A DNA stretch of 64,000 nucleotides from Pseudoduganella armeniaca (GTDB lineage: Bacteria; Pseudomonadota; Gammaproteobacteria; Burkholderiales; Burkholderiaceae_D). The notes beneath the pieces were generated by a model. That model was given only the letters and a program-made list of their open reading frames with translations. It searched no databases and had not been told where the DNA came from. Location: contig NZ_CP028324.1 of NCBI RefSeq assembly GCF_003028855.1, forward strand, positions 1,550,001 through 1,614,000, in the 5' to 3' direction. Shown piece by piece: positions 7,926 through 16,327 of the stretch. Position 1 is the stretch's first letter; each line of letters starts with the position of its first letter. The position numbers and the translations under genes are program-made.

Positions 7926-8645
7926 TTATCGATGCGGCGGCGTGCGCGCGAACACGAGGTTCGTCACGCGCGTCGCGCCGTGGCGCTTCAGTACCGCCGC
8001 CAGTTCGTGCAGCGTCTGGCCGCTGCTCATGACGTCGTCGACGATGCCGACGTGCCGCCCGGCCACCGCGGCGCGATCCGGCACGGCAAACACGTGCGCC
8101 ATATTGGCCCGCCGCGCGGCACCCCGCAGCCGGCTCTGGGCCGACGTTTCCTGCACCCGCTGCGCCAGCCGCGGCGCGACGGCAATACCGAGTAGCTTGC
8201 CCAGCGGCCGGGCGATCTCCAGCGCCTGGTTGAAGCCACGCTCGGCCAACCGGCCCGGCGCCAGCGGCACCGGGCACAGCAGTGCAGGGCGTTCCTCCAA
8301 CAACGTCGCTTGCGACGCCTCCGCCAGCAGCGACGCGAACAGCCGCGCATGCGCCAGCCGCCCGCCGAATTTCAGCTCCAGTACCAGGCGGTCCAGCGGC
8401 ATCTGATAGGACACCGCGGCCACCGTGGCGTCATAGGCCGGCCGCCGCGCCACGCAGCGTCCGCATGGCAACCCGGTGGCATCGTCAGCCAGCGGTTCGG
8501 CGCAAACGGGGCAGCGGCAGGGGCCTACGCCGCAGAACTGGGCCCGGCACGCCGGACACAGTGGCTCGCGCCCCAGCGCGCCGCACAGCACGCAGCCGCA
8601 CGGCAGCAATCTCGCCAGACCAGCCCTCCACAGCCCGCCGCCCAT
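7926..8645 (-). CDS. comF: ComF family phosphoribosyltransferase-like protein
   Basis: Needed for natural transformation in competent bacteria; thought to help post-uptake processing of ssDNA. N-terminal zinc-binding cysteine clusters (LPCGCVLCG, CPACRAQFC, CPVC, LPCGRC) precede a type I phosphoribosyltransferase domain with the PRPP loop VGIVDDVMSSGQTLHEL. ATG 8645 gives 239 residues with GGAG eight bases upstream; an in-frame TTG at 8660 is less likely. Upstream of trmL in one unit and divergent from the methyltransferase gene at 8713. Confidence 0.92.
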   Translation of the reverse strand: MGGGLWRAGLARLLPCGCVLCGALGREPLCPACRAQFCGVGPCRCPVCAEPLADDATGLPCGRCVARRPAYDATVAAVSYQMPLDRLVLELKFGGRLAHARLFASLLAEASQATLLEERPALLCPVPLAPGRLAERGFNQALEIARPLGKLLGIAVAPRLAQRVQETSAQSRLRGAARRANMAHVFAVPDRAAVAGRHVGIVDDVMSSGQTLHELAAVLKRHGATRVTNLVFARTPPHR

Positions 8646-8712
8646 CGCGTTTCGCTCCAAACAGGTAAACTGACGCCTCGCCTCACATTATCTCACCTGA
8701 ACCAACGACCCC

Positions 8713-9636
8713 ATGCAAGTCCCCGCCAAGCCACCGAAACTTTCCGCGCCCATCGACGTCGACCGCGTGCGCCAGCTGTTTTCCCGTCCCGCCCGCGTGC
8801 AGGACGGCGACTTCCTGCGGCGCGAGATCGCCCACCGCATGCACGAGCGCCTGCAATTGGTGCGCCTGGCCCCGCAGCGCGTACTCGACGCCGGCTGCGG
8901 CAGCGGCGCCGACCTGGCCCTGCTGCACAAGGCCTATGGCGCAACGCAAGTGATCGGCATCGACGCGTCCGAGGCAATGTTGCGCTCGCTGCCCGGCCAG
9001 CCGGGCCGTCAATCGGCGCTGAACCAGTTGCTCGGCAAGTTGCTGCCGGCCAAGAGTGGCATCGACCTGCTGTGCGGCGATTTCGCCGACCTGCCGCTGG
9101 GGCCGACTACCGTCGATCTGGTCTGGTCGAACCTGGCCCTGCACTGGCATCCGCAGCCGGACCGTGTGTTTGCCGAGTGGCGCCGCGTGCTGCGGGTGGA
9201 CGGCCTGCTGATGTTTTCCTGCTTCGGCCCGGACACATTCCAGGAAGTGCGCGCCGCCTTCGCGGACGTCGATCTTGCACCGCACACACTGCCGTTTGTC
9301 GACATGCACGACTTCGGCGACCAGCTCGTGGAGGCCGGTTTCGCGACACCGGTGATGGACATGGAAAAACTGACGGTCACCTATGACGACGCCAACAAAC
9401 TGTTGGCGGACGTGCGCGCGCTGGGCGGCAATCCGCTGACGACCGGCCGCAAGGGCCTGTTGGGGCGGGGCGCCCACGCCAAGTTGCTGGCCGGACTGGA
9501 GAAGGGACGGCGCGCCGACGGCAAGCTGGTGCTGACCTTCGAAGTCATCTATGGACACGCGTTCCGTCCCGCCGCACGGATGACGAAGGACGGCGAAGCC
9601 ATCATCCGTTTCGACCCAACGCGGCGCGGCCGATAA
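8713..9636 (+). CDS. SAM-dependent methyltransferase, BioC-like
   Basis: 307 residues, class I methyltransferase. SAM motif I is VLDAGCGSGADLALL; post-I is VIGIDASEAML; motif IV is VDLVWSNLALHWH. The opening DVDRVRQLFSRPAR resembles BioC, the malonyl-ACP methyltransferase that starts pimelate synthesis, and the WSNLALHWHPQPDRVFAEWRR block is typical of BioC. No other biotin genes are nearby, so the exact substrate is uncertain; a ubiquinone or generic methyltransferase is the alternative. Transcription unit of its own, divergent from comF. Confidence 0.85.
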   Translation: MQVPAKPPKLSAPIDVDRVRQLFSRPARVQDGDFLRREIAHRMHERLQLVRLAPQRVLDAGCGSGADLALLHKAYGATQVIGIDASEAMLRSLPGQPGRQSALNQLLGKLLPAKSGIDLLCGDFADLPLGPTTVDLVWSNLALHWHPQPDRVFAEWRRVLRVDGLLMFSCFGPDTFQEVRAAFADVDLAPHTLPFVDMHDFGDQLVEAGFATPVMDMEKLTVTYDDANKLLADVRALGGNPLTTGRKGLLGRGAHAKLLAGLEKGRRADGKLVLTFEVIYGHAFRPAARMTKDGEAIIRFDPTRRGR

Positions 9637-9988
9637 CATGTTTTGCCCGCCGCCACAATGGCGCGCTGCAGCATTGCACTGCGCGGTGGAAACACAGCCA
9701 CACGCTTGATATGGCTAAGTAATAATGCTTATAATCCTTGACTAATTTGGCTACTTTTTTCCATCCGGACACACGAAAATCCGGCCTGAAAAAGTGGCCA
9801 GAAACAGCAAGGCATCAATAGTCAGCGTCATCGGTGATATTGTGTCTGCCGGTGGCATTGTCAAGGTTCAGCCGGGCATTTTCCGTCTGTAACTGTTTGG
9901 TGTATTACGCACAACGACGACCCACCGGCAACCGGCAGGTCGTCGCAGTGAAAAATTTTTCTTATATCTTGGGTGGTTTGGGGAAAAC
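9637..9988 (+). promoter_or_regulatory. Gap upstream of coxB with candidate sigma-70 promoter
   Basis: No gene seen in this 352-bp gap. Best promoter candidate is TTGATA at 9706-9711 and TATAAT at 9730-9735 with an 18-bp spacer, which would give a leader of about 250 nt before coxB. The leader is unusually long and AT-richer than the surroundings; no known riboswitch was recognised. Confidence 0.5.
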
Positions 9989-11227
9989 ATGAAACTTGCG
10001 AAGCGACTTGAATCGTTGATGCTTGGGCTGGCCGCCACCGTGGCGACTTCCCTGGCCGGGGCACCGGCATGGGCGCAGCAGCCCGCTTCAACGGCAACCG
10101 GCACGTACCACGCCGCCACCGGCGGCACCGGCGGCCCGACGCCACACGAATTGAATCTTCAACCGGCCGCCACGCAGATCGCTTCCGAAATCTACAGCCT
10201 GCACAACTGGATGATGATCGTCTGCCTGATCATCTTCGTGGCCGTGTTCGGCGTGATGTTCTATTCCATTTTCAAGCACCGCAAATCGGTCGGCCACAAG
10301 GCCGCCACCTTCCACGAGTCGACCGCCGTCGAAATCGCCTGGACCGTCGTGCCGTTCCTGATCGTCATCGGCATGGCATTGCCGGCCACCCGCACCGTCG
10401 TCGGCATGAAGGACACGTCGAACGCCGACATCACGATCAAGGCCACCGGCATGCAGTGGAAGTGGGGCTACGATTACCTGAACGGCGAAGGTGAGGGCAT
10501 CTCGTTCATCTCCAACCTGGCCACGCCGCGTAGCCAGATCGGCTCCCCGGGCGTCGAACCGACCGAGAAGCGCGGCGAGAACTACCTGATCGAGGTGGAC
10601 AACGAAGTCGTCGTTCCCGTCCACAAGAAGATCCGCATCGTCACCACCGCCAACGACGTCATCCACGCCTGGATGATTCCCGCCTTCGGCGTCAAGCAGG
10701 ATGCGATCCCCGGCTTCGTGCGCGACACCTGGTTCAAATCCGAGCACACCGGCGTCTTCCGCGGCAATTGCGCTGAGCTGTGCGGCAAGGAACACGCGTT
10801 CATGCCGATCGTCGTGCGCGTCGTCACGGCCGACGAGTACACGGCCTGGGTCGACAAGAAGAAAAAGGAAATGGCCGCGCTGGCGGACGATCCGAACAAG
10901 ACCTGGACCATCGACGAACTGAAAACCAAGGGCGAGAAGGTCTACACTGCCAACTGCGCCGTCTGCCACCAGGCCAACGGCAAGGGCGTGCCGAACGCGT
11001 TCGCGCCGCTGGACGGCTCGGAAGTCGTCAACGGACCGAAGGCGCCGCAGATCGACGTGCTCCTGCACGGCAAGAAGAGCGGCAACTATCCGGCCGAGAT
11101 GCCGGCCTGGAAGCAGTTGTCGGACACCGACATCGCCGCCGTGATCACCTATACCCGTAACAACTGGTCGAACAAGCCAGAGCAGAACATCGTCCAACCG
11201 GCCGAAATTGTGGCAGCACGTAAGTAA
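9989..11227 (+). CDS. coxB: Cytochrome c oxidase subunit II with fused cytochrome c domain (caa3 type)
   Basis: 412 residues. Signal peptide ending GAPAWAQQ, then two membrane helices (MMIVCLIIFVAVFGVMF and AWTVVPFLIVIGMAL). The cupredoxin domain holds the CuA site: His in VIHAWMIPAFGV and the CAELCGKEHAFM cluster. A C-terminal cytochrome c domain with CAVCH (heme c) and a later Met (AEMPAWK) makes it caa3-like, so electrons can enter without a separate soluble carrier. First gene of the oxidase operon; ctaD follows after 13 bp. Confidence 0.96.
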   Translation: MKLAKRLESLMLGLAATVATSLAGAPAWAQQPASTATGTYHAATGGTGGPTPHELNLQPAATQIASEIYSLHNWMMIVCLIIFVAVFGVMFYSIFKHRKSVGHKAATFHESTAVEIAWTVVPFLIVIGMALPATRTVVGMKDTSNADITIKATGMQWKWGYDYLNGEGEGISFISNLATPRSQIGSPGVEPTEKRGENYLIEVDNEVVVPVHKKIRIVTTANDVIHAWMIPAFGVKQDAIPGFVRDTWFKSEHTGVFRGNCAELCGKEHAFMPIVVRVVTADEYTAWVDKKKKEMAALADDPNKTWTIDELKTKGEKVYTANCAVCHQANGKGVPNAFAPLDGSEVVNGPKAPQIDVLLHGKKSGNYPAEMPAWKQLSDTDIAAVITYTRNNWSNKPEQNIVQPAEIVAARK

Positions 11228-11240
11228 CAGGAGCTTCATC

Positions 11241-12836
11241 ATGAGCACGACTACTCTCGATCACGCACACGGTCACGATCACGACCACGCTCACGACCAC
11301 CCGACCGGGTTGCGGCGCTGGCTGTTCGCCACCAACCACAAGGACATCGGCACCTTGTACCTGTGGTTCTCGTTCATCATGCTGCTCTCGGGCGGCGTGC
11401 TGGCGCTGATGATCCGCACGGAGCTGTTCCAGCCCGGCCTGCAGTTCTTCCAGCCGGAGTTCTTCAACCAGCTGACCACGATGCACGGCCTGGTGATGGT
11501 GTTCGGCGCGATCATGCCGGCCTTCGTCGGCTTCGCCAACTGGATGATCCCGCTGCAGGTGGGCGCTTCCGACATGGCGTTCGCGCGCATGAACAACTTC
11601 TCGTTCTGGCTGCTGCCGCCGGCGGCGCTGCTGCTGGCCGGCTCGTTCTTCGTGCCGGGCGGGGCCACCGCGGCCGGCTGGACGCTGTACGCGCCGCTGT
11701 CCACCCAGATGGGCCCCGGCATGGACATGGCCATCTTCGCCATGCACATCATGGGCGCCTCGTCGATCATGGGCTCGATCAACATCATCGTCACCATCCT
11801 GAACATGCGCGCGCCCGGCATGACCTTGATGAAGATGCCGATGTTCTGCTGGACCTGGCTGATCACCGCCTACCTGCTGATCGCCGTCATGCCCGTGCTG
11901 GCCGGGGCCATCACGATGACCCTGACCGATCGCCACTTCGGCACCTCGTTCTTCAATGCCGCCGGCGGCGGCGACCCCGTGATGTACCAGCACATCTTCT
12001 GGTTCTTCGGCCACCCCGAGGTGTACATCATGATCCTGCCGGCCTTCGGCATCGTCTCGCAGATCATTCCCGCGTTCGCACGCAAGCCGCTGTTCGGCTA
12101 CGCGTCGATGGTCTATGCCACCGCCTCGATCGCCATCCTGTCGTTCATCGTCTGGGCCCACCACATGTTCACGACCGGCATGCCGGTGACCTCGCAGCTG
12201 TTCTTCATGTACGCCACCATGCTGATCGCGGTGCCGACCGGCGTGAAGGTGTTCAACTGGATCGCCACGATGTGGAAGGGCTCGATGACGTTCGAGACGC
12301 CGATGCTGTTCGCCGTCGGCTTCATCTTCGTGTTCACGATGGGCGGCTTCACGGGCCTGATCCTGGCCGTGACGCCGATCGACATCCAGGTGCAGGACAC
12401 CTACTACGTGGTGGCGCACTTCCACTACGTGCTGGTGGCCGGCTCGCTGTTCGCCCTGTTCGCCGGCTTCTACTACTGGGGTCCGAAATGGACCGGCCAC
12501 ATGTACCCTGAGCTGCGCGGCAAGATCCACTTCTGGGCCTCGCTGATCACGTTCAACATCACGTTCTTCCCGATGCACTTCCTCGGCCTGGCCGGCATGC
12601 CGCGTCGCTATGCCGACTATCCGACCCAGTTCACCGACTTCAACGCGATCGTCTCGATCGGCGCGTTCGGCTTCGGCCTGTCGCAGGTGTACTTCCTGTT
12701 CTTCGTGGTGCTGCCGACGATCCGTGGCGGCGAGAAGGCGGCCGACAAGCCATGGGAAGGCGCGGAAGGGCTGGAATGGACCGTCCCTTCGCCGGCGCCG
12801 TTCCACACGTTCGAAACGCCGCCGCTGGTGAAGTGA
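11241..12836 (+). CDS. ctaD: Cytochrome c oxidase subunit I
   Basis: Catalytic 12-helix heme-copper subunit that reduces O2 and pumps protons. 531 residues from ATG 11241, with ACAGGAG upstream; a longer reading back into coxB is not credible. The N-terminus is His-rich (HAHGHDHDHAHDH). Active-site blocks: WFFGHPEVYIM (cross-linked His-Tyr and the A1-type Glu), IVWAHHMFTTGM (CuB histidines), and HFHYVLVAGS (heme ligands). This is an A1-type oxidase. Confidence 0.98.
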   Translation: MSTTTLDHAHGHDHDHAHDHPTGLRRWLFATNHKDIGTLYLWFSFIMLLSGGVLALMIRTELFQPGLQFFQPEFFNQLTTMHGLVMVFGAIMPAFVGFANWMIPLQVGASDMAFARMNNFSFWLLPPAALLLAGSFFVPGGATAAGWTLYAPLSTQMGPGMDMAIFAMHIMGASSIMGSINIIVTILNMRAPGMTLMKMPMFCWTWLITAYLLIAVMPVLAGAITMTLTDRHFGTSFFNAAGGGDPVMYQHIFWFFGHPEVYIMILPAFGIVSQIIPAFARKPLFGYASMVYATASIAILSFIVWAHHMFTTGMPVTSQLFFMYATMLIAVPTGVKVFNWIATMWKGSMTFETPMLFAVGFIFVFTMGGFTGLILAVTPIDIQVQDTYYVVAHFHYVLVAGSLFALFAGFYYWGPKWTGHMYPELRGKIHFWASLITFNITFFPMHFLGLAGMPRRYADYPTQFTDFNAIVSIGAFGFGLSQVYFLFFVVLPTIRGGEKAADKPWEGAEGLEWTVPSPAPFHTFETPPLVK

Positions 12837-12910
12837 TGTCTCTGGCGGGCCGCTCCACAGGGGCGGTCCGCATTCCGATGTTCGCAGTCGCGTGAATGGG
12901 AAAAGCAGCA

Positions 12911-13018
12911 ATGTCAGACCGGAACAAGCCGAACAACCTGCGCCTCGCGCTGATCCTCGGATCGATCGCGCTGGTGTTTTTCCTGTCCGTGATCGTCAAG
13001 CGGATCTGGCTGAGCTGA
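12911..13018 (+). CDS. Cytochrome oxidase small assembly protein, 35 aa
   Basis: Very short gene: MSDRNKPNNLRLALILGSIA then a hydrophobic stretch to a basic end (VKRIWLS). One membrane helix with a polar N-terminal tail. It sits between ctaD and ctaG, 4 bp before ctaG, exactly where betaproteobacterial oxidase operons carry an annotated small assembly protein. No biochemical role is proved. Its size makes it easy to miss in automated calls. Confidence 0.85.
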   Translation: MSDRNKPNNLRLALILGSIALVFFLSVIVKRIWLS

Positions 13019-13022
13019 ACCC

Positions 13023-13592
13023 ATGAGCGAAGCGCGCGAGTCGAACCGCCGGATGCTGGGCAAGCTGCTGGTCGTGGCCGTCGCGATGTTCGGCTTCGGC
13101 TACGCCCTGATCCCGGTCTACCGGCACATCTGCGAAGTCCTGGGCATCAATGTGCTGACGCAGAAGGACGGCACGGTGGCGCCGCCGCAGAATACCCAGG
13201 TGGACCTGAGCCGCAGCATCACGGTGGAACTGGACAGCAACGTGCAGGGCACGCTGCGCTTCCGGCCCACCCAGCGCAGCGTGACGGTGCATCCGGGCGA
13301 GATGACGACGGTAGTCTATGAAGTCGTCAATTCGCAGGCGCGACCCGTGACGGCGCAGGCCATCCCCAGCTACGCGCCGCAAAGCGCCACGCCGCATTTC
13401 AAGAAGGTGGAGTGCTTCTGCTTCCAGCAGCAGACCTTGCAGGCCAATGAAGCAAAGCAGATGCCGGTCATGTTCTATCTCGATCCGGCGCTGCCGAAGG
13501 AAGTGAAGACGATCACGCTGTCGTACACCTTCATCGAGATCGCAGGGTTGGACAAGACCGCGTCGGCCGGCACGGCAAAGGCGGTGCAATGA
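13023..13592 (+). CDS. ctaG: Cytochrome c oxidase assembly protein CtaG (Cox11)
   Basis: Copper chaperone that builds the CuB centre in subunit I. 189 residues; one N-terminal helix (LLVVAVAMFGFGYALIPVY) anchors a periplasmic Ig-like domain. The copper motif CFCFQQQTL is present, and the YRHICEVLG block after the helix is characteristic. Overlaps the DUF2970 gene by 4 bp. Confidence 0.96.
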   Translation: MSEARESNRRMLGKLLVVAVAMFGFGYALIPVYRHICEVLGINVLTQKDGTVAPPQNTQVDLSRSITVELDSNVQGTLRFRPTQRSVTVHPGEMTTVVYEVVNSQARPVTAQAIPSYAPQSATPHFKKVECFCFQQQTLQANEAKQMPVMFYLDPALPKEVKTITLSYTFIEIAGLDKTASAGTAKAVQ

Positions 13593-13789
13593 GCGGACAG
13601 GACGGCAAGCCGTCGTTCCTGTACTCGCTGAAGGCGGTGCTGTGGTCGTTCGTGGGCCTGCGCCGCAAGAGCGACTTCGACAAGGACGAGGTCAAGCTCA
13701 ATCCGTTTCACGTGATCGTGGCGGGCCTGCTGGCCGTCGCGGTGTTCATCGGTATATTGGTAACGATCGTCAAATTAGTGGTTTCATAA
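13589..13789 (+). CDS. DUF2970 family small membrane protein
   Basis: 66 residues: SLKAVLWSFVGLRRKSDFD is the DUF2970 signature, and the C-terminal half is one membrane helix (VIVAGLLAVAVFIGILVTIV). Found almost only within betaproteobacterial oxidase operons, so an accessory or assembly role is a reasonable inference. Overlaps ctaG by 4 bp (ATGA). Confidence 0.9.
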   Translation: MSGQDGKPSFLYSLKAVLWSFVGLRRKSDFDKDEVKLNPFHVIVAGLLAVAVFIGILVTIVKLVVS

Positions 13790-13809
13790 GAGTTCACGAG
13801 GAGATGAAT

Positions 13810-14670
13810 ATGAGTTCGAATAACGCGACGGCGCCGCATTACTTCGTGCCGGGACCGTCCCGCTGGCCGATGCTGGCCGGGATGTCGATGCTGGCCACGA
13901 TGATCGGTGCCTCCGGCTGGGTCAACGACGCGGCCTGGGGCCGCATCCTGTGCCTGGCCGGCATCGTGGCGATGATCGCCGTGCTGTTCGGCTGGTTCGG
14001 CGATGCCATCCGCGAGTCGGAAGGCGGGTTGTACGGCAAGCGCATCGATTACTCGTACCGCTGGTCGATGGGCTGGTTCATCTTCTCCGAGGTGATGTTC
14101 TTCGGCGCCTTCTTCGGCGCGCTGTTCTACGCCCGCGCCATCACGATGCCGTGGCTGGGTGACCTGGACAACAAGCTGCTGTGGCCGGACTACTCGCCGC
14201 AGTGGGGCAATGCCGGCCCGGCTGGCGTCATCGACACCTTCAGCACGATGGGCCCGTTCCCGATCCCGACCATCAACACGGCGCTGCTGCTGACCTCCGG
14301 CGTCACGCTGACGATCGCCCACCATGCACTGCAGGCCGGCAAACGCGCGAAGACGATCGTGTGGCTGGCCGCGACGATCCTGCTGGGCGCGATCTTCATG
14401 GGTTTCCAGGCCTACGAATACATGCACGCCTACAGTGAACTGAACCTGAAGCTGACCTCGGGCATCTACGGCTCCACGTTCTTCATGCTGACGGGCTTCC
14501 ACGGCTTCCACGTGACGATGGGCGCCATCATGCTGGCCGTCGTGCTGTTCCGCCTGATGAAGGGGCACTTCACGGCCGAGCACCACTTCGCCTTCGAAGG
14601 CGCGGCCTGGTACTGGCACTTCGTCGACGTGGTGTGGCTGGGACTTTATGTCATAGTCTACTGGCTGTAA
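13810..14670 (+). CDS. ctaE: Cytochrome c oxidase subunit III
   Basis: Seven-helix core subunit without metals; stabilises the complex and lipid/proton paths. 286 residues from ATG 13810, six bases after GAGGAG; the ATG at 13804 directly abuts that site and is less likely. Conserved blocks are HYFVPGPSRWP, FFGAFFGALFYAR, LLLTSGVTLTIAHHA, FQAYEY and GFHGFHVTMGAIML. Ends the first block of the operon; a terminator follows at 14706. Confidence 0.97.
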   Translation: MSSNNATAPHYFVPGPSRWPMLAGMSMLATMIGASGWVNDAAWGRILCLAGIVAMIAVLFGWFGDAIRESEGGLYGKRIDYSYRWSMGWFIFSEVMFFGAFFGALFYARAITMPWLGDLDNKLLWPDYSPQWGNAGPAGVIDTFSTMGPFPIPTINTALLLTSGVTLTIAHHALQAGKRAKTIVWLAATILLGAIFMGFQAYEYMHAYSELNLKLTSGIYGSTFFMLTGFHGFHVTMGAIMLAVVLFRLMKGHFTAEHHFAFEGAAWYWHFVDVVWLGLYVIVYWL

Positions 14671-14705
14671 GGCGGCGCTATAATCGGCGCGCCCCCAATG
14701 CCAAG

Positions 14706-14735
14706 GCCGCAGCGGGCAACCGCTGCGGCTTTTTG
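14706..14735 (+). terminator. Rho-independent terminator after ctaE
   Basis: Ten-base-pair stem GCCGCAGCGG / CCGCTGCGGC with GCAA loop and a T5 tract. It would separate coxB-ctaE from the SURF1-SCO block unless read-through occurs. Confidence 0.88.
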
Positions 14736-14740
14736 TTTCT

Positions 14741-14768
14741 CAAAAAATGGGGACAGACCCCATTTTTG
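14741..14768. repeat. REP-like palindrome (GGGGACAGACCCC class)
   Basis: CAAAAAATGGGG and ACCCCATTTTTG arms around a short centre, between the ctaE terminator and the DUF2909 stop. Member of the dispersed family also at 18929, 23422, 27662 and 59339-59469. Confidence 0.75.
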
Positions 14769-14777
14769 AAGCAACAG

Positions 14778-14978
14778 TCAGTGGAGGCCCGTGGGCTGGA
14801 TGTAGCCGAGGCGGTTGGCGACCAGGATCAGCACGAACAGCAGCACCGAGAAGCCTACCCGCAGTGCCAGCGCGCGTACCGTGCGCTTGCTGCCGCCGCG
14901 GTCGCGCATCAGGTAGAACAGCGCCGAACCGAGGCTGCCGATGATCAGGATGAAGGCAATGGCGACGAGGATTTTCAT
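14778..14978 (-). CDS. DUF2909 twin-transmembrane protein
   Basis: 66 residues: two hydrophobic helices (ILVAIAFILIIGSLGSALFY and VGFSVLLFVLILVANRLGY) joined by a basic hairpin RDRGGSKRTVRALALR, ending YIQPTGLH. This is the DUF2909 pattern, found beside SURF1 and ctaE in many betaproteobacteria. ATG 14978 gives the family length; an ATG at 15008 would add ten residues, and neither start has a clear ribosome site. Divergent from SURF1, separated by about 34 bp. Confidence 0.85.
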   Translation of the reverse strand: MKILVAIAFILIIGSLGSALFYLMRDRGGSKRTVRALALRVGFSVLLFVLILVANRLGYIQPTGLH

Positions 14979-15012
14979 GTGGCTGCGCGAAAGGAAGTAG
15001 GGTTTCATTCTA

Positions 15013-15735
15013 ATGCGTATTGCGTTTCGCTTTAAGCTGGTCCCTTTCATCGCCACCGTCGTGCTGGTGGCCCTGGGCATCGCGCTGGGCCAATGGCAGA
15101 CCCGCCGTGCCGAACAGAAGCTGGCGCTGCAGGCGAAGCTGGCCGCCGCCAACGCGCAGGCGCCGCTGCGGCTCGATGGCGCGCTCCTGACACCGGAGCA
15201 GGCCGAATGGCGCCGGGTAGCGGTGCGCGGCACCTTTGTCGCCAACTGGCCGGTGTACCTGGACAACCGTCCGCATGGCGGCCAGGCCGGCTTCTATGTA
15301 GCGATGCCGCTGCGGATCGAGGGTTCCAACCGCCACGTATTGGTATTGCGTGGCTGGCTGCCCGTCGATGCGGCGCGGCGCCAGCGCATCATGCCGTATG
15401 CGACACCGGCGGGGCCGGTGACGATCGAAGGCATCGCCCGCCGCGACGCCGGCCACGTGCTGCAGCTGGGCGACGCGGTGCCGCCGGCGCCTGGCGCCAT
15501 CGTGCAGAATGCCGAGGTGGCCCAGGTGGCCGCCGCCAGCGGCCTCCAACTGCTGCCGTTCGTCATCCAGCAGACGTCCGGCGGCACGGATGGCCTGGTG
15601 CGCGACTGGCCCTCGCCCGAGCTGGGCGTCGACAAGCATCGCGGCTACGCGTTCCAGTGGTATGCGCTGGCGCTGACCGCGCTCCTGTTCTATATCATTA
15701 CCGGATTTATCAGTGGACGAAAACAAAACCGTTGA
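15013..15735 (+). CDS. SURF1 family oxidase assembly protein
   Basis: Helps insert heme a into subunit I. 240 residues with the typical layout: N-terminal helix (FIATVVLVALGIALGQWQ), periplasmic domain and C-terminal helix (WYALALTALLFYIITGF). Family motifs are LGQWQTRRAEQK, RGTFVANWPVYLDNR and VLRGWLP. Overlaps the next gene by 23 bp, so translation is probably coupled. Confidence 0.93.
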   Translation: MRIAFRFKLVPFIATVVLVALGIALGQWQTRRAEQKLALQAKLAAANAQAPLRLDGALLTPEQAEWRRVAVRGTFVANWPVYLDNRPHGGQAGFYVAMPLRIEGSNRHVLVLRGWLPVDAARRQRIMPYATPAGPVTIEGIARRDAGHVLQLGDAVPPAPGAIVQNAEVAQVAAASGLQLLPFVIQQTSGGTDGLVRDWPSPELGVDKHRGYAFQWYALALTALLFYIITGFISGRKQNR

Positions 15736-16315
15736 TCGCCAGCGCGCCCGTGGCCGCTGGAAGCTGTTCGCCGTGCTGGCCGTATGCGCCTCGCCGCTGC
15801 TGGCCTCCTACTTCACCTACTACGTCGTCAAGCCGACCGGGCGCACCAACTACGGCACCCTGATCGATCCGCGCGCGCACCCGATCCCCCCAATGGCCAG
15901 CCGCACGCTGGCGCAGCAGCCCACCACGCTGGATGCCTACAAGGGCAAGTGGATCATGCTGAAGGTGGGCGGCTCCGACTGCGAGCAGGCCTGCCAGGAC
16001 CAGTTGTTCATGATGCGCCAGCTGCGCACGATGCAGGGCAAGGAGATGGCCCGCATCGAACGGGTCTGGCTGATCATGGACGAGGCGCCGCTGGAAACGA
16101 TGCTGCTGCGGGTGAACGACGGCACCCGCATGCTGCGCGCGCCGAAGGACGTGGTGACGAAGTGGCTGCCGGTCGAGCCGGGCGGCGACGCCGCCGACCA
16201 TATCTGGCTGATCGACCCGCTGGGTAACCTGATGATGCGTTTCCCGAAGAACCCCGATCCGACCAGGATGAAGAAGGACATCGCCAAGCTGCTCAAGGCA
16301 TCGGCGATCGGCTGA
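15713..16315 (+). CDS. SCO-like thioredoxin-fold membrane protein
   Basis: 200 residues from GTG 15713. One helix (LFAVLAVCASPLLASYFTYY) anchors a thioredoxin-like domain. It keeps a CxxxC pair (CEQAC) and a later His in DHIWLIDPLGN, the spacing seen in copper-binding SCO proteins, though overall similarity to the true SCO at 18336 is low. A role in CuA maturation or disulphide control of CoxB is an inference from operon position. Relatives are sometimes mislabelled as oxidase subunit I. Confidence 0.85.
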   Translation: MDENKTVDRQRARGRWKLFAVLAVCASPLLASYFTYYVVKPTGRTNYGTLIDPRAHPIPPMASRTLAQQPTTLDAYKGKWIMLKVGGSDCEQACQDQLFMMRQLRTMQGKEMARIERVWLIMDEAPLETMLLRVNDGTRMLRAPKDVVTKWLPVEPGGDAADHIWLIDPLGNLMMRFPKNPDPTRMKKDIAKLLKASAIG

Positions 16316-16327
16316 GGACAGTACCGT

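Noticed and set aside
11145..12911. 588-codon open frame on the minus strand opposite ctaD
   Set aside because: Low-complexity His/Arg/Glu/Gly-rich product, no start context, and fully antisense to a perfect subunit I gene; an artefact of high third-position GC.
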